From an uncultured Bacteroides sp. (GTDB lineage: Bacteria; Bacteroidota; Bacteroidia; Bacteroidales; Bacteroidaceae): 18,648 bases of DNA. Of this stretch, positions 6,947 to 14,887 are shown in pieces. A model generated the notes under the pieces. The model saw only the letters and a program-made list of their open reading frames with translations. It ran no database searches and was not told the DNA's origin. Location of the stretch: positions 1 to 18,648 of the forward strand of contig CAJJYX010000048.1 in NCBI GenBank assembly GCA_905197435.1, read 5' to 3'. A program made the translations under genes and the position numbers. Numbering within the stretch: the stretch's first letter is position 1; every line of letters begins with the position of its first letter.

Positions 6947-8365
6947 ATGACTACACGAAGAGACTTTTTAAAGACCATGGGATTGGCTTCTGCGGGTTTG
7001 GCTTTGGGCGGCGGTAATGTACTGGCTGCCGGAAATGCTGCATCGCAGCGGAAAACTACAGATAAAGTGAAGATTGCCTATGTGGGCATAGGAAACCGTG
7101 GCGAACAAATCATTGGTGATTTTGAACGGACGGGAATGGTAGACGTAGTGGCATTGTGCGATGTGGATATGGGAGCCCCCCATACCCAAAAGGTAATGAA
7201 TAAATATCCTAAGGCAAAACGCTTCCGCGACTTCCGTCAGATGTTTGACAAAGCCGGGAATGAGTTTGATGCAGTGGCCATTGCCACACCGGACCATTCA
7301 CACTTCCCCATCAGTATGCTGGCATTGGCATCAGGTAAGCATGTGTATGTAGAGAAGCCGTTGGCACGTACCTTCTACGAGGCCGAACTGCTGATGAATG
7401 CTGCCTTGAAACGCCCCAATTTGGCTACTCAGGTAGGTAATCAAGGGCACTCGGAGGCCAACTACTTCCAGTTCAAGGCATGGATGGATGCAGGTATCAT
7501 CAAGGACGTGACAGCTGTCACTGCCCACATGAATAATCCGCGCCGCTGGCACAAGTGGGACGCCAATATCCAGAAGTTCCCTTCCGGGCAGCAATTGCCC
7601 AAGGATATGGACTGGGACACGTGGCTGATGGCTGCCCCTTACCATGAATACAACAAGGACTATCATCTGGGACAGTGGCGCTGCTGGTATGACTTCGGCA
7701 TGGGCTGTCTGGGTGACTGGGGAGCACATATCCTCGATACGGTGCACGAGTTCCTTGAGCTTGGATTACCTTACGAGGTAAGCATGAAGTATGCCAACGG
7801 ACACAATGATTACTTCTATCCCTATTCCTCTACCATCCTTTTCCGTTTTCCGCAACGTAAAAGCATGCCGCCCGTGGATATCACCTGGTATGACGGACTG
7901 GACAATCTTCCACCCATTCCTGCTGGTTACGGAGTGTCGGGGTTAGATCCCAATATCCCCTCTACAAACCAAGGTGACACACCGGCTTCCCAACTGAATC
8001 CGGGGAAGATTATCTATACCAAAGACTTGATATTCAAAGGTGGAAGCCACGGAAGCACGCTTTCTATCATTCCGGAAGAGAAAGCACGCGAAATGGCCGA
8101 CAAATTGCCCGAAGTACCCAAGAGCCCATCCAATCACTTCGAGAATTTCTTACTGGCTTGTATGGGACGCGAGAAGACACGCTCTCCGTTCGAAATCAAT
8201 GGTGTGTTGAGTCAGGTATTCTCGTTGGGCGTCATTGCACAGCGGCTCAATACGCAAATCTTCTTCGACCCGCGCACCAAGCAAATTACGAACAATGAGT
8301 TTGCCAATGCCATGCTGGCAGGTGTTCCGCCTCGTAAGGGATGGGAAGAATTCTATAAACTGTAA
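6947..8365 (+). CDS. Tat-exported Gfo/Idh/MocA-family oxidoreductase (second copy)
   Basis: A 472-residue NAD(P)-dependent sugar oxidoreductase with a strong twin-arginine signal (TTRRDFLKTMGLASAG, Arg 4-5). The glycine motif is VGIGNRGE (about 47-54), the strand-2 acidic motif is ALCDVD, the family Lys lies in VEKPLA (about 137), and the catalytic-His region is GCLGDWGAHILDTVHE (His about 261). This is the long subgroup with a WYDGLDN/PPIP segment near 310-325 that is common in Bacteroidota. It shares only the general family layout with the oxidoreductase at 5393-6682, so the two are not a recent duplication. The ATG at 6947 begins the Tat signal; the 15 codons upstream that stay open are AT-rich leader. 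It is 30 nt upstream of the DUF1080 gene. Together the genes suggest 3-keto-glycoside formation outside the cytoplasm. Confidence 0.92.
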   Translation: MTTRRDFLKTMGLASAGLALGGGNVLAAGNAASQRKTTDKVKIAYVGIGNRGEQIIGDFERTGMVDVVALCDVDMGAPHTQKVMNKYPKAKRFRDFRQMFDKAGNEFDAVAIATPDHSHFPISMLALASGKHVYVEKPLARTFYEAELLMNAALKRPNLATQVGNQGHSEANYFQFKAWMDAGIIKDVTAVTAHMNNPRRWHKWDANIQKFPSGQQLPKDMDWDTWLMAAPYHEYNKDYHLGQWRCWYDFGMGCLGDWGAHILDTVHEFLELGLPYEVSMKYANGHNDYFYPYSSTILFRFPQRKSMPPVDITWYDGLDNLPPIPAGYGVSGLDPNIPSTNQGDTPASQLNPGKIIYTKDLIFKGGSHGSTLSIIPEEKAREMADKLPEVPKSPSNHFENFLLACMGREKTRSPFEINGVLSQVFSLGVIAQRLNTQIFFDPRTKQITNNEFANAMLAGVPPRKGWEEFYKL

Positions 8366-8395
8366 TAAAATAACAAACATTAAAATACGAATGAA

Positions 8396-9739
8396 ATGAA
8401 AAAGAATTATTTGTTGACTCTGTTTTTGGTTTGTGCGTCGGTCGTGTCGGCACAGAATTGGGAACCCCTTTTCAACGGAAAAAACCTGAACGGCTGGAAG
8501 AAACTGAACGGAAAGGCCGAATATAAGGTAGTGGATGGTGCCATCGTGGGTGTATCCAAAATGGGAACTCCTAACACCTTTCTGGCTACTAAGAAGACTT
8601 ATGGAGATTTTATCTTGGAGTTTGACTTCAAGGTAGAAGATGGCTTGAACTCGGGTGTGCAGTTGCGCAGCGAGAGCAAGAAGGAGTATCAGAACGGACG
8701 TGTACACGGCTATCAGTTCGAGATAGACCCGTCGGACCGTGCATGGTCGGGTGGTATCTATGACGAGGCTCGCCGCAACTGGCTCTATCCGTTGACTCTG
8801 AATCCGGCTGCCAAGAGTGCATTCAAGCACAATGCTTGGAACAAGGCCCGCATCGAGGCTGTAGGAAACACTATTGCGACGTGGATTAACGGAGTACCTT
8901 GTGCCAATCTGTGGGATGACATGACTCCCGAAGGTTTCATTGCCTTGCAAGTACATGCCATCGGCAGTGCTGACCAAGAGGGAAAAACTGTCTGTTGGAA
9001 AGATATCCGCATCTGTACGACAGATGTAGAACGCTACCTGACAGCCCGTAAAGCACCTCAGGTGAATGTCATTCCTAACACCATTTCTCCCGAAGAAGCC
9101 AAGGAAGGCTGGACACTTTTGTGGGACGGTAAGAGCCCGGAAGGTTGGAGAGGTGCTAAACTGAACGAATTTCCTGCCAATGGCTGGAAGATGGAAGACG
9201 GTATCCTGAAGGTGATGAAGAGTGGTGGGGCTGAGTCGGCCAATGGTGGTGACATCGTCACCAAACGTAAATACAAGAATTTTATTCTGAAGGTAGATTT
9301 TAAGATTACCGAAGGTGCCAACAGTGGTATAAAGTATTTTGTGAATCCGGATATGAACAAGGGCGCCGGATCGGCTATCGGCTGCGAGTTCCAGATTCTG
9401 GATGACGACAAGCACCCCGATGCCAAGTTAGGAGTAAAGGGCAACCGCACGTTGGGCTCACTCTACGATCTGATTTCTGCACCGGCCAACAAGCCTTTCA
9501 ACAAGAAGGAGTTCAATACGGCCATGATTATTGTGAAGGGTAATCATGTAGAACATTGGCTGAATGGCGTGAAGTTGTTAGAGTACACCCGTCAGAATGA
9601 AATGTGGAACGCATTGGTAGCTTATAGCAAGTATAAGGACTGGCCGGATTTCGGTAATGCAGAGGCTGGAAACATCCTTTTGCAGGATCATGGTGATGAG
9701 GTCTGGTTCAAGAACATCAAAATCAAGGAACTGAAATAA
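8396..9739 (+). CDS. Secreted tandem DUF1080 protein (3-keto-disaccharide hydrolase / lyase type)
   Basis: A 447-residue protein with a Sec signal peptide ([20 protein letters not shown]) and two DUF1080 (PF06439) jelly-roll domains in tandem. Domain 1 (about 22-205) opens with [15 protein letters not shown] and contains [10 protein letters not shown] and GYQFEID. Domain 2 (about 235-446) opens with [15 protein letters not shown] and contains [10 protein letters not shown] and [10 protein letters not shown]. The repeated landmarks fall in the same order, which shows an internal duplication. Family members cleave 3-keto-glycosides by elimination or hydrolysis after an oxidoreductase has made the C3 ketone. 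The preceding gene is that kind of oxidoreductase. A signal peptide places the protein in the same compartment as the two Tat proteins. A stray ATG at 8391 is followed by a stop after two codons, so the start is 8396. Whether both domains are active cannot be told here. Confidence 0.9.
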   Translation: MKKNYLLTLFLVCASVVSAQNWEPLFNGKNLNGWKKLNGKAEYKVVDGAIVGVSKMGTPNTFLATKKTYGDFILEFDFKVEDGLNSGVQLRSESKKEYQNGRVHGYQFEIDPSDRAWSGGIYDEARRNWLYPLTLNPAAKSAFKHNAWNKARIEAVGNTIATWINGVPCANLWDDMTPEGFIALQVHAIGSADQEGKTVCWKDIRICTTDVERYLTARKAPQVNVIPNTISPEEAKEGWTLLWDGKSPEGWRGAKLNEFPANGWKMEDGILKVMKSGGAESANGGDIVTKRKYKNFILKVDFKITEGANSGIKYFVNPDMNKGAGSAIGCEFQILDDDKHPDAKLGVKGNRTLGSLYDLISAPANKPFNKKEFNTAMIIVKGNHVEHWLNGVKLLEYTRQNEMWNALVAYSKYKDWPDFGNAEAGNILLQDHGDEVWFKNIKIKELK

Positions 9740-9740
9740 C

Positions 9741-9782
9741 GAGGTTCAATGCTTCGTTGCACTCTTTCTACGACCTCTTTTT
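9741..9782 (+). terminator. Weak possible terminator after the DUF1080 gene
   Basis: Starting 2 nt after the stop codon, GAGGT (9741-9745) can pair with ACCTC (about 9773-9777), and the right arm runs directly into five Ts (9778-9782). The stem is only 5-6 bp and the loop is about 27 nt, so the structure is weak. It is listed because it separates the redox operon from the ApbE-like gene 129 nt downstream. Confidence 0.3.
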
Positions 9783-9868
9783 GCCGGCCTGTTTTCAAGG
9801 CTTTCCAGAATAAGGTCGTGGGAAGAGAAGGGCAGGATTTCTTTTTTTACGTGAATTTTCGGTTCGGC

Positions 9869-10711
9869 ATGAAGACAAAAGTATGTGTCAATCATCTTTA
9901 TAAATACTCGTCGGAGTGGGGAGGCGTGCTTTATGCATGGTTTTTGTCTATGCACACACGTGTCGACCTGATGTTTTGTGGCAGGCAAGGAGAGGCGGCT
10001 TTGTTGCAAGCGGCGGTTGCGGTATGCGATGTATTGGCCCGTCTGGAGAAAATGGCGAATTATTACGATCCGGCCAGCGAATTGGCTTGTCTGAACCGCA
10101 CGGCTGCTTGTGCTCCGCAACCGGTGAGTGATGAACTTTGCGACATGCTCGCTTTCTGCCTCTCTTGTTACGACCGTACCGAAGGCTGTTTTGATGTAAC
10201 GGTGTCGTCCGATGCCTATGTACCTGGTGTCACCATCCACCAAGTGAGGCTGATGCAGCACGAGCGGGTACTCTCTTTTAATCGGGAGGGAGTAAGCATT
10301 AATCTGTCCGGCTTTCTGAAAGGCTATGCCTTGGAAAGCGTGCGGCAGGTATTGCGGCAGCACCGGATAGTGGATGCGTTAGTCAATATGGGAAACAGTT
10401 CGGTGCTGGCTTTGGGACATGCACCGCAGGCCGAAGGTTGGCGGATAGGTTTCGGTCAAAGTGGATATGGAGGGCCGGAGGTATTGCTATGTGATGAATG
10501 CCTGACAACCTCGGGCAATGACTCACTCCAGCGTAAGCATATCATGAATCCTCATACAGGACAACTGGTGGAAGGAAAACGGCAAGTAGCTGTGATTACT
10601 TCTGACGGCGGTTCGGGCGAAGTGCTCTCTACGGCTCTTTTTGTGGCCGATTCCTCTCAGCGGGCAGTTATGGAAAAGGAATTTTCTCCCCGTCTCATCA
10701 TTGATTTATAA
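9869..10711 (+). CDS. Divergent ApbE-family protein (FMN:protein transferase-like), no signal peptide
   Basis: A 280-residue ApbE-like protein. Recognisable family segments are YYDPASELACLN (about 65-76), INLSGFLKGYALE (about 144-156, usually DLGGIAKGYA), NMGNSSVLALG (about 173-183), RKHIMNPHTG (about 222-231) and SGEVLSTALFVAD (about 249-261, usually ADALSTALFV). ApbE enzymes transfer FMN from FAD to Thr/Ser of partner proteins such as Nqr/Rnf subunits, mostly in the periplasm. Here several positions are substituted: Asp to Asn in the first glycine motif and Asp to Glu in the metal-binding segment. No signal peptide or lipobox is seen from the Met at 9869. A longer frame reaches 9749, but it runs through the hairpin after the previous gene and gives no signal either. 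The protein may be cytoplasmic, weakly active or repurposed. No flavinylation target is encoded nearby. Confidence 0.8.
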   Translation: MKTKVCVNHLYKYSSEWGGVLYAWFLSMHTRVDLMFCGRQGEAALLQAAVAVCDVLARLEKMANYYDPASELACLNRTAACAPQPVSDELCDMLAFCLSCYDRTEGCFDVTVSSDAYVPGVTIHQVRLMQHERVLSFNREGVSINLSGFLKGYALESVRQVLRQHRIVDALVNMGNSSVLALGHAPQAEGWRIGFGQSGYGGPEVLLCDECLTTSGNDSLQRKHIMNPHTGQLVEGKRQVAVITSDGGSGEVLSTALFVADSSQRAVMEKEFSPRLIIDL

Positions 10712-10836
10712 TATCCTTTTTATCTGATATCGGGCACAACATGTTAAGAGGATTTTATTTTTATGTGCATTTGCACTGGCAGTCCATTCACAGAGTATGG
10801 TTATAAACTCATTAGGACAGAGCCTTTTTTGAGGGA

Positions 10837-11250
10837 TTACCGCATCGCCAGCGCCTTGTTTTCTGCTTCTTCCATAATTTCCCGCTCTCCCGGTCCTTTG
10901 TCATTGATGCCGCAAAGGTGGAGGATGCCGTGGATGATGACACGATACAGTTCGCGTTCGTAGTTGTTGTCGGCGAATTGTTCTGCGTTGGTGCGTACGG
11001 TATCGAGGCTGATAAATAGGTCTCCGCTGATGCGGCTTCCTTCGCAGTAATCGAAAGTAATGATATCTGTATAATAATCGTGTTGCAGGTATTGGCGGTT
11101 CACTTCGAGTATTTTTTCGTCCGAGCAGAATATATAGGCTATTTCACCGACTCTTTTTCCGTAAGTGGCGGCTACGGATTTTATCCATTCCGTTGTTTCA
11201 CGCTTCTTGATGGAGGGCATTTCAACGCCGTCTGTCTGATAACTTATCAT
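10837..11250 (-). CDS. ybeY: YbeY endoribonuclease / rRNA maturation factor
   Basis: A 137-residue YbeY (UPF0054), a metal-dependent endoribonuclease acting in 16S rRNA 3'-end maturation and 70S ribosome quality control in the cytoplasm. The core is clear: NRQYLQHDYYTDIITFDY (about 51-68), SGDLFISLDTV and the metal motif VIIHGILHLCGINDKG. The motif has His 107 and His 111, but the usual third His (HGTLHLLGYDH in E. coli) is Asp 117 instead. As far as I recall this variant is normal in Bacteroidota, so it is not read as loss of function. The gene is the last of a leftward run after the SpmA-SpmB gene, with a 53-nt gap. It converges on the ApbE-like gene, with 125 nt between the stops and no obvious terminator there. 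Confidence 0.93.
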   Translation of the reverse strand: MISYQTDGVEMPSIKKRETTEWIKSVAATYGKRVGEIAYIFCSDEKILEVNRQYLQHDYYTDIITFDYCEGSRISGDLFISLDTVRTNAEQFADNNYERELYRVIIHGILHLCGINDKGPGEREIMEEAENKALAMR

Positions 11251-11303
11251 TTCTATTTACTGTTTTTTATTTGCAATTGACTATTTAAAGCTTAAGTTGT
11301 TCT

Positions 11304-12536
11304 TTAAAAGAAGAACATGTAACTGATGATGATGGCTGCAATGATACCGGAAAAATCGGCAATCAGTCCGCACGTCACGGCATTTCTCGTTTTGGTGATG
11401 CCCACACTGCCGAAATATACCGCAAGGATATAGAATGTGGTGTCCGAAGCACCACGTGCTACGCAACTCATGCGTCCTACGAACGAATCGGCGCCATACT
11501 GTTCCATGGTGTCAATCATCAGTCCGTTGGCACCGCTACCGCTCAGTGATTTCATCAAGGCTGTGGGCAGGGCACCGACGAAGCTGGTATCCACACCGAA
11601 CAGTCCTACTACATAGCCGATACCGTTTACCAGTATATCCATGGCGCCGGAAGTGCGGAAAACGGCGATTCCAACGAGGAAGGCAACCAGATAGGGAATA
11701 ATGCGCACAGCGGTGGTAAAACCTTCTTTGGCTCCTTCTATAAAAGCATCGTATACATTGATCTTTTTCCATAACCCCCAAAGGATAAACAGCAGGATGA
11801 TGGAGAACAACAGTATGTTGGCAATTAAAGTGGAATATACCCCCATTTCATCACGGCTTATTTGAGTAAAAAGATAGATAAGTGCGGTAAAGAAAAGGCT
11901 GATGCAACCTATCAGGATAAGTATGGGCTTGTTTAGCAGGTTGATGCGCTGCGCAATGCTGACGGCAATGACGCCGACAATGGTTGAAATGGCGGTTGTT
12001 ATCAGTGTGGGGATGAAGATATCTGTCGGTTGTGCGGCTCCCATTTGCGAGCGGTACATCATGATGCTGACAGGAATGAGTATCAGTCCCGAAGTATTGA
12101 GGACAAGGAACATCACCATCGGATTGGTAGCGGTATCCTTTTTCGGATTCAGTTCCTGAAGTTCCTTCATGGCTTTCAGCCCCATCGGGGTGGCGGCATT
12201 ATCCAGCCCCAGCATGTTGGCAGAGAGATTCATGAAAATGGACCCCATGGCAGGATGTCCTTTCGGTATTTCGGGAAAGAGGCGGCAGAATACCGGACTC
12301 AGCCAACGGGAGAGGGCGTTGATCATACCGCTGTTTTCGCCTATCTTCATCACGCCGAGCCAGAGGGCAAGTATTCCCGTCAATCCCAAGGATATTTCAA
12401 AAGCTGTCTTGGAAGAGGAAAAGGTAGAGTTGACGAGTTCTGTGAATATCTCCACATCTCCCATAAAGATGAGTTTGCAGAGAGCTACGATGAATGCGAT
12501 TACGAAAAATGCTACCCAGATGTAATTTAAAACCAT
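11304..12536 (-). CDS. SpmA-SpmB fusion, nucleoside-recognition (Gate) domain membrane protein
   Basis: A 410-residue polytopic inner-membrane protein that joins the equivalents of spore maturation proteins SpmA (about 1-200) and SpmB (about 215-410) in one chain. Landmarks in the first half are LGLTGILALWLGVMKIGE, FMNLSANMLGLDNAATPMGLKAM and VLNTSGLILIPVS. In the second half they are EGAKEGFTTAVRIIPYLVAFL, PTALMKSLSGSGANGLMID and GASDTTFYILAVYFGSVG. Both halves are Gate-domain (PF07670) type. In Bacillus the separate proteins are needed for spore-core dehydration. The organism suggested here does not sporulate, so the role must differ, perhaps solute transport. It starts 25 nt after the M28 peptidase stop and is probably co-transcribed with it and with ybeY. 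Confidence 0.9.
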   Translation of the reverse strand: MVLNYIWVAFFVIAFIVALCKLIFMGDVEIFTELVNSTFSSSKTAFEISLGLTGILALWLGVMKIGENSGMINALSRWLSPVFCRLFPEIPKGHPAMGSIFMNLSANMLGLDNAATPMGLKAMKELQELNPKKDTATNPMVMFLVLNTSGLILIPVSIMMYRSQMGAAQPTDIFIPTLITTAISTIVGVIAVSIAQRINLLNKPILILIGCISLFFTALIYLFTQISRDEMGVYSTLIANILLFSIILLFILWGLWKKINVYDAFIEGAKEGFTTAVRIIPYLVAFLVGIAVFRTSGAMDILVNGIGYVVGLFGVDTSFVGALPTALMKSLSGSGANGLMIDTMEQYGADSFVGRMSCVARGASDTTFYILAVYFGSVGITKTRNAVTCGLIADFSGIIAAIIISYMFFF

Positions 12537-12561
12537 GTATTGTTACTTTGTTTCTAGTGGA

Positions 12562-13566
12562 TTAATATTTGTTTTCGTTGGCAAGATTCCAGGCGTTGAG
12601 GAAAGCTGCTTTGGTTATTTCTATCATTTTCTCCCAGTTCAGCCGGTCGGGGTGGTCCGAAGGCTGGTGGTAGTCGGGATGGCCGTCTGTGTGATACCAG
12701 ATAATGGGGATGTTGCGCAGGGCAAAGGAAGCGTTGTCACTTCCCCCTGTGGGATGGTCCCAAGCACGGTAGTCCGGTTGCAGTTGCAGGTTATAGCGTG
12801 CAATGTCCTGCTTCAGCCAGTCACCGAATACAGGGTGGGCAGCGGTGTAGAAGTAAACCACATGTTGAGGCTGTTCGGGCTTGTTGTTGCGTCCTATCAT
12901 GTCGAAATTGAGATAACCTTTCACTTGGCTGATAAAAGGAAATGTCTGCACAAAATATTTCGAGCCGAGCAACCCCTTTTCTTCTCCATCCCAAAAGGCA
13001 AAGATGACAGTACGTAGTGGCTTTTGTCCGGTAGCCAAGAATGCACGTGCAATTTGTAATACGGCAGAAACACCGGAAGCATTGTCGTCCGCACCATTAT
13101 ATATACGGTCGTTTGTCAGGGTCTCGTCCGTGCCCAGATGGTCGAAGTGGGCACCTACGATGATATATTCATCCGGCCGTTCTCCCGGGATGGTTCCCAA
13201 TACATTATTCATTTGCAGGGAACGGTGGACGCCTTGTTTGAGGATTGCGATGGAGTCGGGGTGTACTTGCCATCGTCCCCGTTGTTGTCGTTCTTTGTTG
13301 TATGCCTCGAAAGGTTGGTAATAACTGTCTTTTTCCAGAGGAGCAATACCGGCTTCTTTCAGGCAGGATGCCAGATAACGGGCAGCTATTCGTGAACCGT
13401 GCATGCCGGCTTCGCGTCCTTGCAGCTCATCATCAGCCAGAAAACTGACAATAGCCTCGGCTGAAGTACGGCTGATGCCTTGCAATCCTTTTTCTTGTGG
13501 AGATTGCGCATGTAAGGATAGTGCGAAAGAAAGATAACAGATTGCTCCTAAAATAGCTTTATACAT
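12562..13566 (-). CDS. Secreted M28-family zinc metallopeptidase
   Basis: A 334-residue M28 peptidase with a Sec signal peptide (MYKAILGAICYLSFALSLHA, cleavage before QS), so it is periplasmic or secreted. The di-zinc set of the family is present: His 140 in VGAHFDHLG, the bridging Asp in NGADDNASG (about 161), catalytic Glu and ligand Glu in WDGEEKGLLG (195-196), Asp 222 in NFDMIG, and a final His near 300 in DYHQPSDH. Family members are aminopeptidases or glutaminyl cyclases. The Glu-Glu pair and the position of the last His fit an aminopeptidase. It heads the leftward operon with the SpmA-SpmB fusion and ybeY. A perfect -7 box sits about 35 nt upstream. The substrate peptide is unknown. 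Confidence 0.92.
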   Translation of the reverse strand: MYKAILGAICYLSFALSLHAQSPQEKGLQGISRTSAEAIVSFLADDELQGREAGMHGSRIAARYLASCLKEAGIAPLEKDSYYQPFEAYNKERQQRGRWQVHPDSIAILKQGVHRSLQMNNVLGTIPGERPDEYIIVGAHFDHLGTDETLTNDRIYNGADDNASGVSAVLQIARAFLATGQKPLRTVIFAFWDGEEKGLLGSKYFVQTFPFISQVKGYLNFDMIGRNNKPEQPQHVVYFYTAAHPVFGDWLKQDIARYNLQLQPDYRAWDHPTGGSDNASFALRNIPIIWYHTDGHPDYHQPSDHPDRLNWEKMIEITKAAFLNAWNLANENKY

Positions 13567-13600
13567 GTCGTACGGTTTTATGGATTGGATATACCGGTTG

Positions 13601-13608
13601 CAAAATTA
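13601..13608 (-). promoter_or_regulatory. Candidate -7 box for the M28-SpmAB-ybeY operon
   Basis: On the reverse strand this reads TAATTTTG, a full match to the Bacteroides -7 consensus TAnnTTTG, followed by C. It lies 35 nt upstream of the M28 ATG, giving a leader of about 25-30 nt. A matching -33 element is not obvious. Confidence 0.5.
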
Positions 13609-13743
13609 AAGATAACTTTCGATAGTATCTATATAACTCTCTTATTTTTCACTGTTGGCGGGGTAAATTTGAGTATACATGATTTTGGATAGCTAATATT
13701 ATTTTCTGATAAAGTAGAGCTAACCGAGTTGGGACGTTTCGCA

Positions 13744-13751
13744 TACCTTTG
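13744..13751 (+). promoter_or_regulatory. Candidate -7 box for the GH5-like/GH51 operon
   Basis: TACCTTTG followed by C is a full match to the Bacteroides -7 consensus. It lies 22 nt before the ATG at 13774, which predicts a short leader. A TTG at 13729-13731 is closer than the usual -33 spacing, so the upstream element is uncertain. With the opposite-facing box at 13601-13608 it makes 13567-13773 a divergent promoter region. Confidence 0.5.
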
Positions 13752-13773
13752 CCCTGAACTAAAAAATAGTATT

Positions 13774-14835
13774 ATGAATATACAGCGATTATTGATTTGT
13801 TTATGTGTGTCGTTTTTGACTTGTTTTTCTTCTTTTGCCCAAGGCAAAGTGTGGAGTGTTGAGAAAGCCCGTAAGTGGGCTGAGAAAAATCCATGGTATT
13901 GTGGAGTGAACTATATTCCGGCAAATGCCATTAATTATACGGCAATGTGGGACAAGACGAATTTCTCACCCGATGTGATTGACCGGGAGATGCAATTGAT
14001 GAAGGAACTGGGGATGAATTGTGCGCGAGTAGTAATGCAATATGCCGTTTATGAAGACGATCCCGCTTATTTCCTTCGTACATTGGATACATTCCTTGGC
14101 ATTTGTGACAAATATGGTGTGAAGGTAATGCCTATTTTTTTTGACGACTGTGCTTTTGGTGTAAACACAGACCCTGTGGTAGGACAGCAGCCCGAACCGT
14201 TGGAAGGGTGGTATGCATGGGCTTGGTCACCGTCACCGGGGTATTCGATGGTAGTGGATGAACGTACGCATGGTAAGTTGGAAAAATACGTGAAAGAAGT
14301 TATGAACCGTTTCAAAAATGATGACCGTATTTTTGTATGGGACTTGTATAATGAGCCAACTAATACGACAATGCCTGAAAGAAGCTGGCCATTGCTGCGC
14401 AAGGTTTTTGTATGGGCACGGGAGGTTAATCCGAAACAACCTATCACGTCGGGTATGTGGAATGGCAATAAGGAACTGGATGATTTCTTGTCTGCCAACT
14501 CGGATATCATAACTTTCCATTGTTATGCATCTAAAGCAGAAACGGAAAAATCCATGAAGAGATTTGTTGATATGGGACGTCCTGTGATATGTACTGAATG
14601 GATGAATCGTGTAGCAAAATCTACGATTCTCGATATTCTTCCGGTGTTTAAGGAAGGTCATGTGGGCTGCATGATGTGGGGACTGGTGAATGGAAAGACT
14701 CAGACTCATCTGTGCTGGGGACATAGGCCGGAGCATTTACCTTATAAAGGGGTATGGCAGCATGATATATACAAGGGAGATTTCACTCCATATGATGTAA
14801 AAGAAATAGAGTTGATAAAGAAACTGGCAAAATAA
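13774..14835 (+). CDS. Secreted GH5-like (clan GH-A TIM barrel) glycoside hydrolase
   Basis: A 353-residue secreted enzyme with signal peptide (MNIQRLLICLCVSFLTCFSSFAQ). The mature part is a single (beta/alpha)8 barrel: WYCGVNYIPANAINY at the first strand, MNCARVVMQY, VKVMPIFFDD, VWDLYNEPTN with general acid Glu 194, DIITFHCYAS, and VICTEWMNR with nucleophile Glu 275. The NEP/TEW pair is the clan-A retaining arrangement. Relatives are often labelled 1,4-beta-xylanase or cellulase, but the subfamily and substrate cannot be fixed by eye. The start at 13774 opens the signal peptide and lies 22 nt after a good -7 box; the frame open to 13729 runs through that promoter. It is followed after 52 nt by a GH51 arabinofuranosidase, suggesting a shared arabinose-decorated substrate. 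Codon use looks AT-richer than in the left block. Confidence 0.85.
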   Translation: MNIQRLLICLCVSFLTCFSSFAQGKVWSVEKARKWAEKNPWYCGVNYIPANAINYTAMWDKTNFSPDVIDREMQLMKELGMNCARVVMQYAVYEDDPAYFLRTLDTFLGICDKYGVKVMPIFFDDCAFGVNTDPVVGQQPEPLEGWYAWAWSPSPGYSMVVDERTHGKLEKYVKEVMNRFKNDDRIFVWDLYNEPTNTTMPERSWPLLRKVFVWAREVNPKQPITSGMWNGNKELDDFLSANSDIITFHCYASKAETEKSMKRFVDMGRPVICTEWMNRVAKSTILDILPVFKEGHVGCMMWGLVNGKTQTHLCWGHRPEHLPYKGVWQHDIYKGDFTPYDVKEIELIKKLAK

Positions 14836-14887
14836 TAAGGTAGAAAGATTGTCAGTAGGGATAACATTTAATTTTAAACTTAATATC

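Noticed and set aside
8150..9415. 421-codon open frame on the - strand spanning the second oxidoreductase and the DUF1080 gene
   Set aside because: It crosses two well-supported genes and their junction; the translated product has no domain.
9749..9868. N-terminal extension of the ApbE-like gene from the ATG at 9749
   Set aside because: It would include the weak hairpin and T run directly after the DUF1080 stop, adds no signal peptide or ApbE motif, and contains an unlikely Cys/Phe-rich stretch.
10837..11250. Loss of function in YbeY because the third metal His is Asp
   Set aside because: The rest of the protein is well kept and, as far as I recall, this substitution is common in YbeY of Bacteroidota.
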